A DNA stretch of 64,000 bases from Lates calcarifer (GCF_001640805.2 NC_066851.1:11583550-11647549), one strand, 5' to 3'. Positions 44,531-57,400 are shown, numbered from the stretch's first letter. The notes: generated from the sequence alone by a model not told the origin. Program-made: numbers and translations.

Positions 44531-45226
44531 GGAAATACTAAAGACCTCAGTGTATTTACCTCAATATTTCTAGGTATTTTGTGTCTCGGTGTAGCATATA
44601 AAAGGGTGAACATGCAACAGATGGTTGTCACATTGTCATAACCATGATGTGCCTGGAGGAAAATCATATATTCATATGCTGTTTGTTTTTATGTCTTGAG
44701 AAATTTTGATATTTCCTGCTCGTGATTTGTGAATGTATTTCCCAATTTTAGGTAACAAGCAGTGAATAGTTCTTTATAATTAGAATAATATTAATCCCTA
44801 TTATCACCCAAAGGCCATCATTAAATCAACTTTATTTAATCTACAACTGTGCTTATAAACCATTTTTCAAGCCTGCGTTCAAATGAACCATTTTTCAGTT
44901 TAAATCCTGTATCCTTTACTGGGGCAAAACTGAAAGATAAACAGACTTCAGGGTCTGAATCTCTGACAGACCCCTCCCCTTATGGTTTGTGCCAAGATCT
45001 GTTGGAGTATTTCCATCACATCTCCAGCTGATGTTGAGCAACATTATGTCACTGCAGTCTCCACCTGGAGTGACCACCCTCTGTTATTACTGTTTATGCC
45101 ATTCCTCAAAGTGTGTTGTGGCACATATTAAAAAGCCTTGAGATCTTTTTATATTCATCTGGAAATAAAACATAACAAAGTAGATGTCTTTATACAGTTT
45201 TATCATGCTTCAAATCTGACAAATGT
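44531..45226. other. Spacer between UNC79 and COX8
   Basis: About 700 bases separating the UNC79 5' region from the 3' end of the COX8 gene, both on minus. Nothing recognised. Confidence 0.65.
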
Positions 45227-45232
45227 TTTATT
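45227..45232 (-). terminator. COX8 polyadenylation signal AATAAA
   Basis: AATAAA on minus, 95 bases past the COX8 stop codon: a typical distance for a short 3' UTR. Confidence 0.55.
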
Positions 45233-45326
45233 TCTCACTTCCATTTCTAATATTTTACACATTGGAAAGAGTTGCAGGCAATAACAATGCATGCATGTCT
45301 GTCTGAATGCAGAGTTCTTGCTGAAG

Positions 45327-45434
45327 TCACGGCTGTGGAGGCGATCTCTGCCGGTAGTCGGGGATGTGATGCATGATCCATCCAGCTGGGGCCAGGAGAG
45401 TCACAGCAAACACACATAGGGCAAAAATAGACTC
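45327..45434 (-). CDS. cox8: COX8 exon 2 (membrane helix and tail)
   Basis: Acceptor CTTACAG; codes ESIFALCVFAVTLLAPAGWI then MHHIPDYRQRSPPQP and TGA at 45327-45329. Confidence 0.94.
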   Translation of the reverse strand, partial: ESIFALCVFAVTLLAPAGWIMHHIPDYRQRSPPQP

Positions 45435-46303
45435 CTGTAAGAAAGTAAATGCGAACATTAAGATGAATGCTTTATTAACAGACATTATGTTCTTTGGAAT
45501 AGAATTAAATAACTGCACAAGGGATGATATTTAGTCCACAATTTAAGGCAGTGTATTATAGCACCCAGACCTCTCCTGTCATCAGCTACAGGTTGAATGG
45601 AGGGGACCGAGCACCTGTGTCTGCAACAGAGGGTCCTGATCTCAGTGACTCATCGGGTGATATAAGCAGCAGGCTCCCGTTTATATCTTCCCCACCATGA
45701 TATTCCCTTTGTCCCTCTGCACTCTGGTATTCCTAACCTGAGCCAAGCTTTGTAAAAGTGTGCATGTCCCTGAGGACAGTTCTACAGATTTATAGTGGCA
45801 TAAACACCGGCCGCTATGTTGCAGTTCCATCGTAGGATCCCTTTACAGAGGCCAGAGCTTCACACTGACTTATGGATAAGAAATGAATAAAACATCTCTC
45901 CCACTCTGCAGGCTGGGGAACATAGCTCGCTTGAATTCCTCGCATTAGAGGCAATAAAGTGAAGTATCACAGACACTGACCTCCCAAGATTGACTGTTGT
46001 ACTCTGTTGTATTTGTATGCAAGTATAATCTTTAAAATTTGATTAATTGTAATTTGTAATTTAGCAGTAAAAGCATTACTAGAGTCACCAAGTTGCAGAA
46101 TGCTGTCATACGTCATTCAGACAACATGGGACGCCCACCTATTGAACATCTACTAGACAACTACTAACAAAGAGAATCAGTCCTACCATTGGCCCAATCT
46201 TTTCCTTTGGTGGCTTGCTGTAGATGGTTGACCTGTGATTCTGCTGAATAGCTCTCTTCAACACGGACCTGGTCAGTGCTGGTTTCCTGAGAGGAGAGAA
46301 CAT
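45327..46303 (-). CDS. cox8: Cytochrome c oxidase subunit 8 (COX8 family), two exons, 74 aa
   Basis: COX8 is the smallest nuclear-coded subunit of respiratory complex IV, a single-pass inner mitochondrial membrane protein at the rim of the enzyme. The 74-aa product has a basic presequence with no acidic residue (MFSPLRKPALTRSVLKRAIQ, then QNHRSTIY), the family motif SKPPKEKIGPM before the membrane segment, a helix (ESIFALCVFAVTLLAPAGWI) with the family Pro-Ala-Gly-Trp, and a short tail HHIPDYRQRSPPQP. Usual family length is about 70. The intron falls just before the membrane segment and joins in phase 0. Its place between UNC79 and BTBD7 matches human COX8C, so it is probably the positional ortholog, though paralog naming in fish is unsettled and the sequence alone does not decide it. 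Confidence 0.92.
45435..46186 (-). other. COX8 intron
   Basis: 752 bases, GTAGGA...TTACAG; nothing recognised inside. Confidence 0.75.
46187..46303 (-). CDS. cox8: COX8 exon 1 (presequence)
   Basis: ATG at 46301-46303, A at -3. Thirty-nine codons of Arg/Lys/Ser-rich targeting sequence ending SKPPKEKIGPM. It was missed as an open frame because of its short length. Confidence 0.92.
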
Positions 46304-46446
46304 CCTTGAGCTTGGTTCAGCTCACACGGCCACTCTCCTCTACTGTGAGGAAATGTTTCTGTGGAAATTTCTCCTCATATCCTGTGAGATATGATCAGAT
46401 AGTCACTACTTTCATCTGATTCCCATCTCTGTTCCTGGGAGGAGTT

Positions 46447-46453
46447 ACTTCCG
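46447..46453 (-). promoter_or_regulatory. Possible ETS/NRF-2 site upstream of COX8
   Basis: CGGAAGT on the minus strand, 144 bases upstream of the COX8 ATG. ETS-family (NRF-2/GABP) sites are usual in promoters of nuclear genes for cytochrome oxidase. A single seven-base match is weak evidence. Confidence 0.3.
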
Positions 46454-47125
46454 TGGGCCAAAGCCACTCATGTAAACATACTGACCGAGGTCTCATCAGG
46501 ATGAGAAATTTGGCCCAGAAGTTTAAAGTTAACTAAAAGGCAACTGAGCCAGCATTTCTACAAAACTTTGCTCTTTTAAACCTTCAAGTAACATGGACCA
46601 GTACAGCTGGCATTATTTTTGACAATTCATGTAATTAATATTGATCATATAGTATTAGCTATGAAGGAACAACTGTCAATGTCTGTATCAAGGAGTCATC
46701 ACTCAGCATGTAGAAACAAATTTCAAATCTGCCAGGAGTGCAGATTCTAACCTTTCAACAAGTGATATTGAATCCCCACACTAAACACAGTCATCACCAA
46801 CATCTTATATATTTTGTTTTTTAAAATAAGGTTTATAAGGTGCAGAAACTCTTGCAGAAAAAGACAGAAATATTAATAGGGTATTTTGTTTAATGCTAGA
46901 AATAAAAATTACTTATAAATGCAGAACAGAAACACTTTCAACTGTTTTACTTGAATGTCTGCAGTGTTGAGGGAAATGATCAAGTAGAGAAACAGCTGAT
47001 TTGTTCAGGGGGGACATGGTTCCATCCAATTATGTGTTTTGTATTCATTTTGTGGTATACCGTGCACCACTCAGTTTCAGTCGTTATTTTGAAAACAAAC
47101 AAAAAGATAGATAGATAGATTATGA

Positions 47126-47149
47126 TTTTTTTTTTTTTTTTTTTTTTTT
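47126..47149. repeat. Poly-T run after short GATA repeat
   Basis: Uninterrupted T tract directly after ATAGATAGATAGAT at 47106-47120. It could be the tail of a minus-strand retroelement, but no body is recognisable. Confidence 0.85.
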
Positions 47150-47779
47150 AATGAAAACAGCCTCGCCATACCGTGTGCCAGAGGTTTTGGCCCTCATTAG
47201 ATGTATTGTGTCGCCCTCAACAGGAGGCCAAAAGAACATCAGCTGAGAAGCAACCAAACTTTTATTCCTTAAGCCTTGACTAATGAAATAACCAATAACT
47301 AAAACAATGAACTCATCAATTAATGGTGTACCATACTACATGACAAAAAATATATAATGTCAACTCAAACACTGTAGTGGCGATCCTCCAGCTACACTGC
47401 ACAGGGTAGGCCTGAATGCATTTTAAGCTTTAACGTGCCTCTTCGTGGTATAATTCGAGGTATTGCGTACATCAGAGTAACCTCTCTGAGAGAAAGTACG
47501 GTGTTTCACTGGGGAAATATGTATGCTTCTATCAAACTTAACTTCTGACCATAGCTGTTCACTGCCTTATGTTTTCCGACTGGATATTTAGCATTTACTG
47601 ACACTCTGGAAGACGGAAGACGTAAAGGAGGGTGGATCTTGACACGTACGTAGCCTTCATAATCCTCACTGCCTCAAACATATCACTAGAGGGCACTCGC
47701 AAATTTATTATTGCACAACCTGATCTGAGTACTGACGGGCCTGCTGACCAGTCGGCGTTCAGCACTGAGAGCTCGCCAA

Positions 47780-48415
47780 GTTAACAAAAATAGAGGAAAG
47801 AAAGTTGTCTCGCTTTCAAATTAAATGCGTGACAGAGGCGTAGGGCACAATTACCTTGCCTGATTTGAAGGGTATGTCCCGGATTTTCCAAAGACTTATT
47901 GCTAAAATAATTTTTCAAGGTAGAATACCGAACATGTGTTTTTGAAAGTGCTTTTATTGCGTATATATTTTATTGCACAAGCGCTAAATGATGCGAAATA
48001 TGTAACGTGTACGACGCTTTATTTTGAAAGTCGTGACCGGAAGCTCAATTTGTCATTCTGGCCAGCTTGAAACGGGTAGCGTTGGGATAGGCCATAACAA
48101 CCACCCAACAAGGCGTTGTGCTACTATGGGGAAATACCGAACCGAACCGAGAGTAAAAAAACGGTTTTTCTTTAGTTTTTAGTCGAGGTAAATGCTGAAA
48201 ATCCGCCGGAAAGTCGACGCAAGTAGAAATTGTCGCATATTAAAGGATCGAATGTGGACGTTGACGTCGAGCCGTGCGTAATGAGCAGAGTTGGAAAAAG
48301 AAGGTGTTGAGCTGCATTTTTTCTCTCTCTGCCAGGGACAACTTGGGTCGGAGTACTGACCAAACTACGAGGTGATAGGAAGAAAAATGATGCCCACGAA
48401 GCTCTCCGCTTTCTG
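47780..48415 (+). promoter_or_regulatory. BTBD7 promoter / first noncoding exon region (inferred)
   Basis: Locally CpG-dense (CGAACCGAACCGAGAG near 48139, CCGCCGGAAAGTCGACG near 48204, GTTGACGTCGAGCCGTGCG near 48260), in contrast to the flanks. BTBD7 has a noncoding first exon in other vertebrates. A possible donor TTTCTG/GTAAAT lies at 48415/48416; others are at 48188 and 48371. The transcription start is not determinable. Confidence 0.42.
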
Positions 48416-51400
48416 GTAAATATATTGACCGCTCGCTTTCAACAGTTGCATCGCATCCTGCTCGAAGTAAATTGCTGTTTCCGAGGGGTAAAGTCAAAGC
48501 GACACAGCGGAGATAGCTTACCCTAGCCTCTTAGAATATGCTACTAATTACAGGGCTGTGGTGAATATGACTCCTCTTGCTAGGCTGTAGTGAAATATAT
48601 GGACATTACTTCCCATTTTTATCAGCTGAGACAAACAACCCGCTTGGTTTTTCCTCTTACGAGCACTTTTAACCAGGGCTTCCGCTGAGCAGCGATAGCC
48701 CACCAGCAGCCCCAAAGACCAACAATAGCTCCGCGTTAACGTTAAGCTAACAAAGCCATTGCAAATGATTGATTTCTTTACAGAAGCACACACTTCTTTC
48801 CTGTTTGTGAATCCAGTTCGGTAGAAAAGTTCAGGATGGATGTGCAATTTCACTTTGCGAATCAGCCTACATGTTGCTGTTTATTGCCTCTGTGTCAAAT
48901 AGTTGTTGATAGGATGTGCTATGGCAACAATAAAGTCTATCATTTACTGCAGCCTGCATCCTATCTGTGGATAAAGGTTTATTGGTGTGTCTGAGTCATA
49001 TAATAATTACCAGGAGTCAAATATAATTTCAATTTAAAGGTCAGTAATTGCTGTATATTTGCAGGTATCCTTTGGCAATTTGTAGGCATCCTGTCCTATT
49101 CACAGTCTACAGCCTTAGCTCTGACTCTTATTGTTTTAGTTTGTTTGTTTAGCTGTGTTAAGGGGGTTCTTTTACAATGTATATGATGTTGGTTGGTGTC
49201 ACTACCTATTTAAGTGGGTAGGAGCCATATGCACACTGTGATAATCCTGTAGTAATCTCACTGAAATTCAGGTTGGACTCAGCATTCTGTATGCCCTGCC
49301 TTCCTCTAAAAGACAAGCTGTGTATGTCTTTCTGTCTTTTGGTTTGGAAAAGGTGCGTTTACTCCTCAGTATTTAGGTTACTCTCTTTCCAGGTTAAGTA
49401 TTTGTGTCAGTGCTGCAGGGCCATATAATGACATGTAATTATTGGAGTTAGATGCTCAGAAGTCCATGACTGGCATGAAAGGCCGTGAGCTTGCAAGTAC
49501 TTGCCACAGACTAACTGAATGAGCCGGACTTTGGCCTGAGTGCTGTTTACCCTGGCCAGTTGGATGGAGAACTCAACAAGGAGCATTGACAACACACTTA
49601 AAATAAGCACTCATTGTTTCCTGAGTTGCCATTCATGCCGTGCAGATTGACTGCCATGCTGTGTTTGTTTAGTCATTAGTATGTGCACACTTAACATTTC
49701 TTTATTGAAAAGATGGCCCTGTTCATTGTTGGTTTGCCGGCAGAGTAAGAATGTCATTCATCCATTCACTCTTTGTCACTGTAGGTATCATGATGTTTTC
49801 ACTCAGATGTCTAAATGGAAAAAAATGTTTATTGCTGGGTAAATACTATCTGTGATATCCACTTCTTTGCTTGAGTATCATGGCCTCCAGAGCAGAAAAA
49901 AATGTAATCAGCTGACAACATAGCCAGTGAAATGTCAAATATGCAGCACCACGGTTCATATTGTTGGTTGACACAGGCTAATCCAGAGGCTGCCCACCGT
50001 GAGTCATCATTGTGGGCACTTTTGTTTCCTCTGTCTGTCTCAGTTTGTTGCTGTTTTCTAGCCTGTTCTGATTCCTGTAGTTTCCTGTATCTCTTCCCTG
50101 TAATAAGTCCAATGGCCTGATTCACTGTCATACTGATTGACCTGATTGGCAAAAACACTGCAGAGGTAAGCAGTCTGCTCTGCCTATGAGTTTTGTCTCT
50201 CCAGCTATCATTTCAGACAAAATATGAAAGTAGAGGGAGTAATTTATCTCTCTCTCTCTCTTTTTTTTTTTTTGTTCCACCTGCGGTCCTTATTCCACTT
50301 GCACATCTCACTGCGGGATGTGTGCAGACACATCAATACCGTAGAGGTCACTGTGTTAGAAAGTTCTGGTTTCTGCTCACCACTGCATTGCTTATTATGA
50401 CCCTTTTAGAGTGCCTCTGATTGTATCAAATATCCAAAGAGTCAAATGGTCTATAATTACTGTCTGAAGCAGTATTTCTGTCCAGCTTGGTTAGCAAAGC
50501 ATCTAATGGGCAACTCTCCCCACGGGCCACTAAACAGATTTTGTCACAGCAAAACTTTTTACTTATTTACTCATTCTAAACTATAATTGTAGCAAAGAAC
50601 TGGTTAAAAACATTTTTTATATTAGTTGGAAAAGACCTACATCTTTCTTTTTCATTGTGTGTGAGTCAAGAAAGTAAATTATCTATGTTTCATCTGGGCT
50701 CAGTATGACAGGACTTATCAATGGATTAATAGGAAATCTCTGAAGAAATTAGCAATGTATTTTAGAGCCTTGACACATGTTAGACTACTGTGTAATTTTA
50801 GACAGACAAGTGTTTAGGGGGACGATGTTTCAGTGTTTCTGCTGTTGCTGCTCTTTTATCCAGGCCTGACTGTGACACAGTGATTGCTCATCTTCAGCAG
50901 ATTAGGTCATTGAGCCTCACAAAGATTACTATCAAAAGGTGGTGATTTCATCATTTCATTCAAAGGATTTACTGGAGTACACAGCAACCAGGTTTCTTTG
51001 CATCCATTTTAGAACAACAATGGGTGCCTTTAGATCCATAAACTGATAAGAATAGCCAGAAATGCAAGAAGTAGAAATATCTCAATCATGCGCTACAGTG
51101 CCCAAGTAATTCTTCATCACATCACTTTTGATTGTTGAAGTCTTGTCATGCTATCCTAGCTTCATTACTTCTGTCATTTTGATTCAGGATGTTGGCTTTG
51201 CGCATTTCATTTGCTGAGCTTTGGTTCAGGGAGCTGACTTGTAAAAGTCTGTGCTGAACTAATAAGAATGTCCTCCAGAAATTTGTGGGTTGCAAACAGG
51301 AACAGAGACCCATATACCTGCCACTTCCCTTTTCTCTAGCCATGATGAGGAAATCCACATAAATGATTGATAAAGTGCCCTGACTGTCATTTGAATAATA

Positions 51401-52213
51401 CATCAGTCCTGTTCTTGTGCCCAAGCATTTTTGTATGTTAATATTCTGTGGGAGGCTGGGCCTCTGTCTCTTAAACCTCTACAAGTAGCTGATTTAAATA
51501 AAATAAAATAATGCAGATGACGGAGGTGAGGTGAGCAGGTTGAACGGTTGCGTATGTCTGTGTGTGAATGTGTGTGTGCTGAGAGAGAGAAAGAGAGAGA
51601 TAGGTGGGGGCAGGGAGTGTCTCCTGTCACCTCTCATTAGGGACGCATAGTCCAGCTCGGCTGGCGTCTGCCCTCCCCCGTCTGTGGCACTGCCCTCCTC
51701 TGCTCCCAGCCGGAGCACAACAGAGTCACACTCTGTTTCAGTCTAAACTGCAGGAAAGTGTCTTAATGTTCGGCATCAGAGAGATTATGGCAGAGATGCT
51801 TCTTATTGAACAGTGTGAGTCAGGTCTCAAGGAAATAGCTGTCCTAAATTATGCTTTTAGAATTCTGCACTGCAGCTGCAGTTAAATTTGGTTCACTCTT
51901 TTGAATGAGTTAAAGCCGTGAGTCTTCCTAGCTGGGAGTCAGAGTATTGTTCAATTGATGTTGCTTTGTTTTATTCTGCCTCTGCTGTGCTCCTCTGAGG
52001 ACCCCCTACCCCTCCACCCCCTTTTGTAAACAAGACAGTATATATCTCAAGGGCTTCCTCCTCTCCTACATATTCAAATTCAATTTCTAATTTTGTCCAA
52101 ATGAATTCCCTGTGAAGATGGGGCTTATTTAAAGCAGTCTAATGAAATAAAGATCAACTAACATTTTTATTGGTGTGCTCCAGTGTGACTGCTCTGTGAC
52201 TGCTCTGTGACTA

Positions 52214-52258
<45 letters not shown>

Positions 52259-54261
52259 TGTGTGGAGTCAGGGGCTGTGGTTTTCCACTGAACCCTTGGG
52301 AGGCTGAGGAGTGCTGCTCTACAGGGGCAGACACAATGATTTATTAGTATGGTAGGCAGGAAAAACTAGCAGGCTGAGATAAAACAGATCTCCCATCATA
52401 CTCTAGTTCTCTGTCTGGTTTAACACACAGAAGAGAGAAGAAATGTGGATATAGGTACAGAGTAATGAGCATTACATTTCCAACTCTCTTGATAATGTTT
52501 ATAAAAGGATGTAATTATACAGACCTACCCGAGATGTAAGTGCCATGGAAATTGGAGAAGCTGTCCCTCTGGTTTGAAAAATAATTTTGATCTCCAATCT
52601 ACTGGTTGGTAGAAATGAAGTCAGATATACTCCGTCTGTAATTAATAGCCTGATAGGTTGACAGTATGCTTAGTTAATGAGGTGCCCTGTTTTCTGTGAG
52701 CTCATAGCTGGTGACAGTTCAAAAGAGAGAACAGAAAACCTACTGGGAGCACCTTGGCTGGTGCCATGGCTGGCAGGACTTTGGTGAGGTAAAATGACCA
52801 TATGGAGCTATTTGCAGTTGCTCACCTCTGTCCCTATCTTGAACATAGATAGAACATAGATAAAATTAACAAACACCTAAATAATTAAATCACTCATTAG
52901 GGGTGTGCAATATAGATTAAATTCTCTATGAAGGTATATTATTTATCACAATATAGATATACTATGTCTAGATACAATAAATTTAAACTCCATTGGCCAC
53001 TTCCACTGCAGACATTTTAACTTCCTGTAAAAGCAGAGGCATTACTGCTAAACAGGAATATTGATAATGACTCTGTTCTGTTTAAGTTCCCTGTAAGTCA
53101 TGACAGTGCAACAGTGAGTCAGCATTCATGATATCAGTACCCTGAAGCAGCTTAATGGAATGTAAGGCCTATTGAGAAATTGTCAAGTGACAGAATAACC
53201 AGATAGGAATATTTGTGACTAATCCATGAACTAATAAACGAAAAATTCAAAGTTGATACAAAAATTAAGTCTGTTATTGCCATGAAGCTGTTCTATTCAT
53301 TGCAGCACAGACCAAAATGGCCCATTACAGCCAGAAATATTAAAAGGAAAGCAGCCACGCTATGTCGACAAATGTGGATTGTCTCAGAGTATAAAGCGCA
53401 ATATGGCCCACCCCTGTGTCACATCACACACTAAGATTGCATTCAAGCAAGACATTTCCCATAAAAACAATGTTTTAAAAAGAGTTTCACTGAACAAGTT
53501 CAGTCTGTGATGCAGTGCTTAGTTGAGTCTCTCTGTAGCGGCATTAACTGAATAGAGATGCAGTTTGAAAAGTAGCTCAGAGATAAACTTAATAGTAATT
53601 TAATGAGAATGTAATACTAAGCTGCTTGGCTGTAATTGATATGACCTTGGTCAATGAATTGTCACTAAAATTGCAGTACAATTATACGCACTGGAAAAAC
53701 ATCCAAATTATTTATTAGACTACAAATGTTTAAACTACTAAAATGGACAAGATTGGCAAAGGCAGAGTGGACTGTGCTGGGTTTGTGCCTCCCCACAAAA
53801 ATCTACGTACATCTGCATTAGATTTGTTGTTGACTGCCAGTCAGAGTTTCCTGAGGGCCGAGCAGAGGAAGTCTCTGTTAAGCTAAGTCACTGCTGAAGA
53901 TTATAGATAGGAGCCTGAAAACACAGTCTTCAGATGAAGACTATCTCTCAAAAAACCTTCTCAACACAATTTTTAGCATTTCAGGCCTGTAAAATTGCCA
54001 AGGCAGCTATGATTCATGTTTGTGCTGAAATCAATGTGGATAAAATAGTGTGATGGATAGTAATAGATGTCCCTCTGTTCAGCTTCCTTAACACTGATGC
54101 TCCTGGCCATTTGTTATCTTTGACAGAGTCCAAGCTGTCCAAACTCATCATGTTGTAATCTCTGTGAGATGTTAGTCAGCAACATTTAAAATGTAATCAC
54201 TCTTTGGCTTAAACATCTCTCTTACTGTTCTTTCTGTCCTCTTTCATCTTCTTCTCTCCAG
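48416..54261 (+). other. BTBD7 intron 1 (inferred)
   Basis: About 5.8 kb between the CpG-rich region and the first coding exon. It holds a T-rich tract near 50249-50275, short GA/CA repeats near 51555-51600 and a (TG)n tract at 52216-52264. Sequence near 52896-52980 (GGGGTGTGCAATATAGATTA) resembles a fragment of a common fish repeat. No gene seen. Confidence 0.65.
52216..52264. repeat. (TG)n microsatellite
   Basis: Long TG tract with one GG interruption. Confidence 0.95.
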
Positions 54262-54489
54262 GCATGGCAGGCTGGGCCAGGGGCTCTGAGGACGCTTCAG
54301 AGGATCTGTGCCTGACCCACGGCTGAGGATTGAGAGGAATACGTTGTCTGAGCAGAATGACTCAGCAAGAGGGGGGACCCCCAAATAGCAAGTGAAGAGA
54401 AGTGAGGATGGGTGCCAATGGATCTAGCTATCCACACTCATGCTCCCCACGCATAGGGGGAAATGCACAGACACAGCAGACTTTTATAG
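54262..54489 (+). CDS. btbd7: BTBD7 first coding exon, with 5' leader
   Basis: Exon begins after CTCTCCAG at 54261. The leader to 54407 carries two upstream ORFs. Coding starts at ATG 54408 (A at -3, G at +4): MGANGSSYPHSCSPRIGGNA then QTQQTFI and the G of a Gly codon. The start matches the mammalian MGANASNYPHS. Gly2 with Ser6 fits an N-myristoylation signal. Donor GTAGGT. Confidence 0.92.
54264..54326 (+). promoter_or_regulatory. Upstream ORF 1 in the BTBD7 leader
   Basis: ATG with G at -3 and G at +4, twenty codons (MAGWARGSEDASEDLCLTHG) and TGA, all within the leader. Likely to lower translation of the main frame if this leader is used. Confidence 0.5.
54357..54395 (+). promoter_or_regulatory. 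Upstream ORF 2 in the BTBD7 leader
   Basis: ATG with A at -3, twelve codons (MTQQEGGPPNSK) and TGA, ending 12 bases before the BTBD7 start. Confidence 0.5.
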
Positions 54490-57400
54490 GTAGGTATTTT
54501 ATGTCTGGTTTAATTACTTGTCCTGTGATTGGTGGCGTGGTTAACCCAGTCAATTCTGATAGATCATTCTGTATATGCAGTCCGTGTATGATAAAATATC
54601 TCTGTGTTTGATGAACTATTAGTCAGACACAATTTTCTCACTCTCTTCTGAAATGAAGTGTTAAAACTATAGCCCTGAACCCAATTTGGCACCTGCTACA
54701 AACACATAATGTGGGTCTAACTCACACTTTAGATCAGATTAACCTGCTTCCATGACAACTAATGGTTCAAAAGGTGAATATTGTTGTGCATGAGAGCTCT
54801 TGAACTGGGCCGTTGACTCATACAAATGACTCAAATGTGTTAAAAAGCAATGCATCCACGTTTCTCAGCCATGTGAATTTTATGACGTGTAATGAAGGGC
54901 AGATATGCAAAGGAATGTGTGTCCAACATTGGTGGTTAACCACAATTACAGTATGTATTTGGAGTTTTAAAGAATCTCTAAAACCTGTGACCAGCTTTAG
55001 GCTGCTTGTTAGTCTGTCACATTTTTCCACAGTGTTGATGTCACTGTCAGAGATGCTGCAGCTAGAATATTTCTGTCTGAATTTTCAGACATCTTTCAGA
55101 GTGTGAAAGGCCTTTTTTTAAACTTTTGATTGTTGCCCTTGCCTTTGTGCCTGCAAAAAAAGTCTGCCATATTAGTTTGCATGTTAACTCTATGCATGCC
55201 ATGCACAATACACATCTTACTAATTTTTAACTAGCATTTTTGAGTGGTTGTTACAGACTGTCTATCACTCTCTGTTAGGAGACGTCTTTGATATTCCTAA
55301 ATCAGTGATTGGAGTCTTTCTAGTTTAGTCCTTAAATCCCTGCAGCCCTCAGTGCCAGAGGGTTTGGAGAACTGCTTCATATGTGGATTTAAATAAATCC
55401 GTCCTTAACAAAGAACATTTTTAATTTCAGTTTCAAAATGACTTCCGTCTGAGGTTTTTGTAGACTTCTACTTTAAAGTATTGTTAAAGCAGCCAAATTA
55501 TCTCAGTAGCCTTTGAGACCTCTGAAGTTTGCTTTGAGCTCTGTAGTTGCTTGGTTGAGCTGGCCTGGGCCACAGATGATTCACAGTGTTAGAATGATTA
55601 CTATTTGGGTCACACTGATGGATGCTGAGAGAAGGGCAGGCAGAGAGGATCTCCTTGGCAGAACCTCCTCTGACGTATGAGTCCTGTCTCTCAAGCCAAA
55701 GATAACTGCTATTCAGAGTAATTGATGGGACCCAAGTATGCAAATGAACTGAAATTCATTGGGAGGTGCAAAGCAGGACAATCATATTGATACAAAACAA
55801 AATAAAAGGATTCTGTTTTTTTTCCTATTGTTGGACCAGAGCCAAATGCTCTAGTAGCTGGGTCAGGGCAGTGTGTTCTTGGCCTGATAGAGCTGGCCAC
55901 GCCACAGGGGTGCCAGAGACAGATTGTGTTTCTAGTAGTCTGGCCTCAAGGGTGAAATGGTGTTGAACTGAAGTTTCATGTCTCCTTAAGACCATTTTTT
56001 AAATGAAATATCTGGGATTGTATGTCATCAAAACTATCATAGTTTCGTAATAATGTGAACACGTTATTTACATAATGTGTAAAGATTTTTGGGTGTTAAT
56101 ACACAAATTAAAATTCTTTTGAAGCTAACCTGAGTGTGTTTTCATTCCAGGGACCTCATCCTACTCTCAGCAAGGATATGGCTGGGAGTCTAAGCTGTAC
56201 AGCCTGGAGCACGGCCATGAGCGGCCCACAGACAGGAAGAAGAAGAGCCTTGGTCTGGCGACCCTCAAACGGAGGTTCATCAAAAGGAGGAAATCCAGCC
56301 GCTCAGCAGATCATGCGCGGCAGATGCGGGAACTTTTGTCAGGATGGGACGTCCGTGACACAAACGCCCTGGTGGAGGAGTATGAGGGCACGGCAGCCCT
56401 CAAGGAGCTGAGCTTCCAGGCAAGCCTGGCACGTGCCGAGGCTCCCAGCTTGCAGCGGGATCTTGCTGCCCTCTACCAGCACAAGTACTGTACAGATGTG
56501 GACCTCATCTTTCAAGGTACTTGCTTCCCAGCTCACCGGGCCATCTTGGCTGCCCGCTGCCCCTTTTTCAAGACTCTGCTGTCCTCATCTCCTGGCTACG
56601 GAGCAGAGGTTCTCATGGACGTTGAGACAGCTGGCATTGATGTGCCCATGTTCTCTGCCCTGCTTCACTACTTGTACACCGGGGAGTTTGGGGTCGGTGG
56701 AGCGGAAGATACCAGGCTCCAGAATGTGGATGTACTGGTGCAGCTCAGTGAGGAGTTTGGTACACCCAACTCCCTGGAGGCAGATATGAAGGGCTTGTTT
56801 GACTACATGTGTTACTATGACGCTCTGCTCAGCTTCTCCTCAGACTCTGAGATGATAGAGAGCTGTAATGAGAGAGGGGCTGTGGCTGCAGCACAGACGG
56901 GGGTCTCAGTAGGCAACGGGGGGCCCAGGACCCCAGACGAGGACCTTAGGGCGCACAAGGCAATCCTCTCAGCGCGTTCTCCTTTCTTTAGGAACCTTTT
57001 ACAGAGACGTATCCGAACGGGAGAGGAAATGACAGAGCGCACATTGCAGACTCCCACCCGTATAGTGTTGGATGAGTCCATTATCCCACGGAAATATGTG
57101 CAGGTTATTCTCCACTGCATGTACACAGATGTGGTGGAGCTTGGGTTGGTGCTGCGGGGCAGCCCCTCAGCAGGCAGCCTCGGCGAAGTGCAAGCACTCG
57201 TGTCAGGGGGCCGTGGGGCCAGCACACGCACAGAGGAGGCCATGGAGCTGTACCATATCGCTCTATTCTTGGAGTTCAGTATGCTGGCTCAAGGTAAGTC
57301 ATAATCACACACATTTATAACACACTCAAAAAGATTTAGACGTGAAGTGATTACACCCACATTACTTGTAAGTGTTGCTGGGCAGTATAACCATTGATCT

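Larger units (their letters stand above)
46304..47780. other. Divergent interval between COX8 and BTBD7
   Basis: About 1.5 kb. It carries one ETS-type site near the COX8 start, a short GATA repeat (47106-47120) followed by a 20-plus T run. No coding exon seen. A noncoding COX8 leader exon could lie here but cannot be shown. Confidence 0.6.

Noticed and set aside
56324..57304. Taking the 326-codon open frame as the full BTBD7 start
   Set aside because: Family-like codons continue upstream to the acceptor at 56150 and join the MGANGSSYPHS exon in phase.
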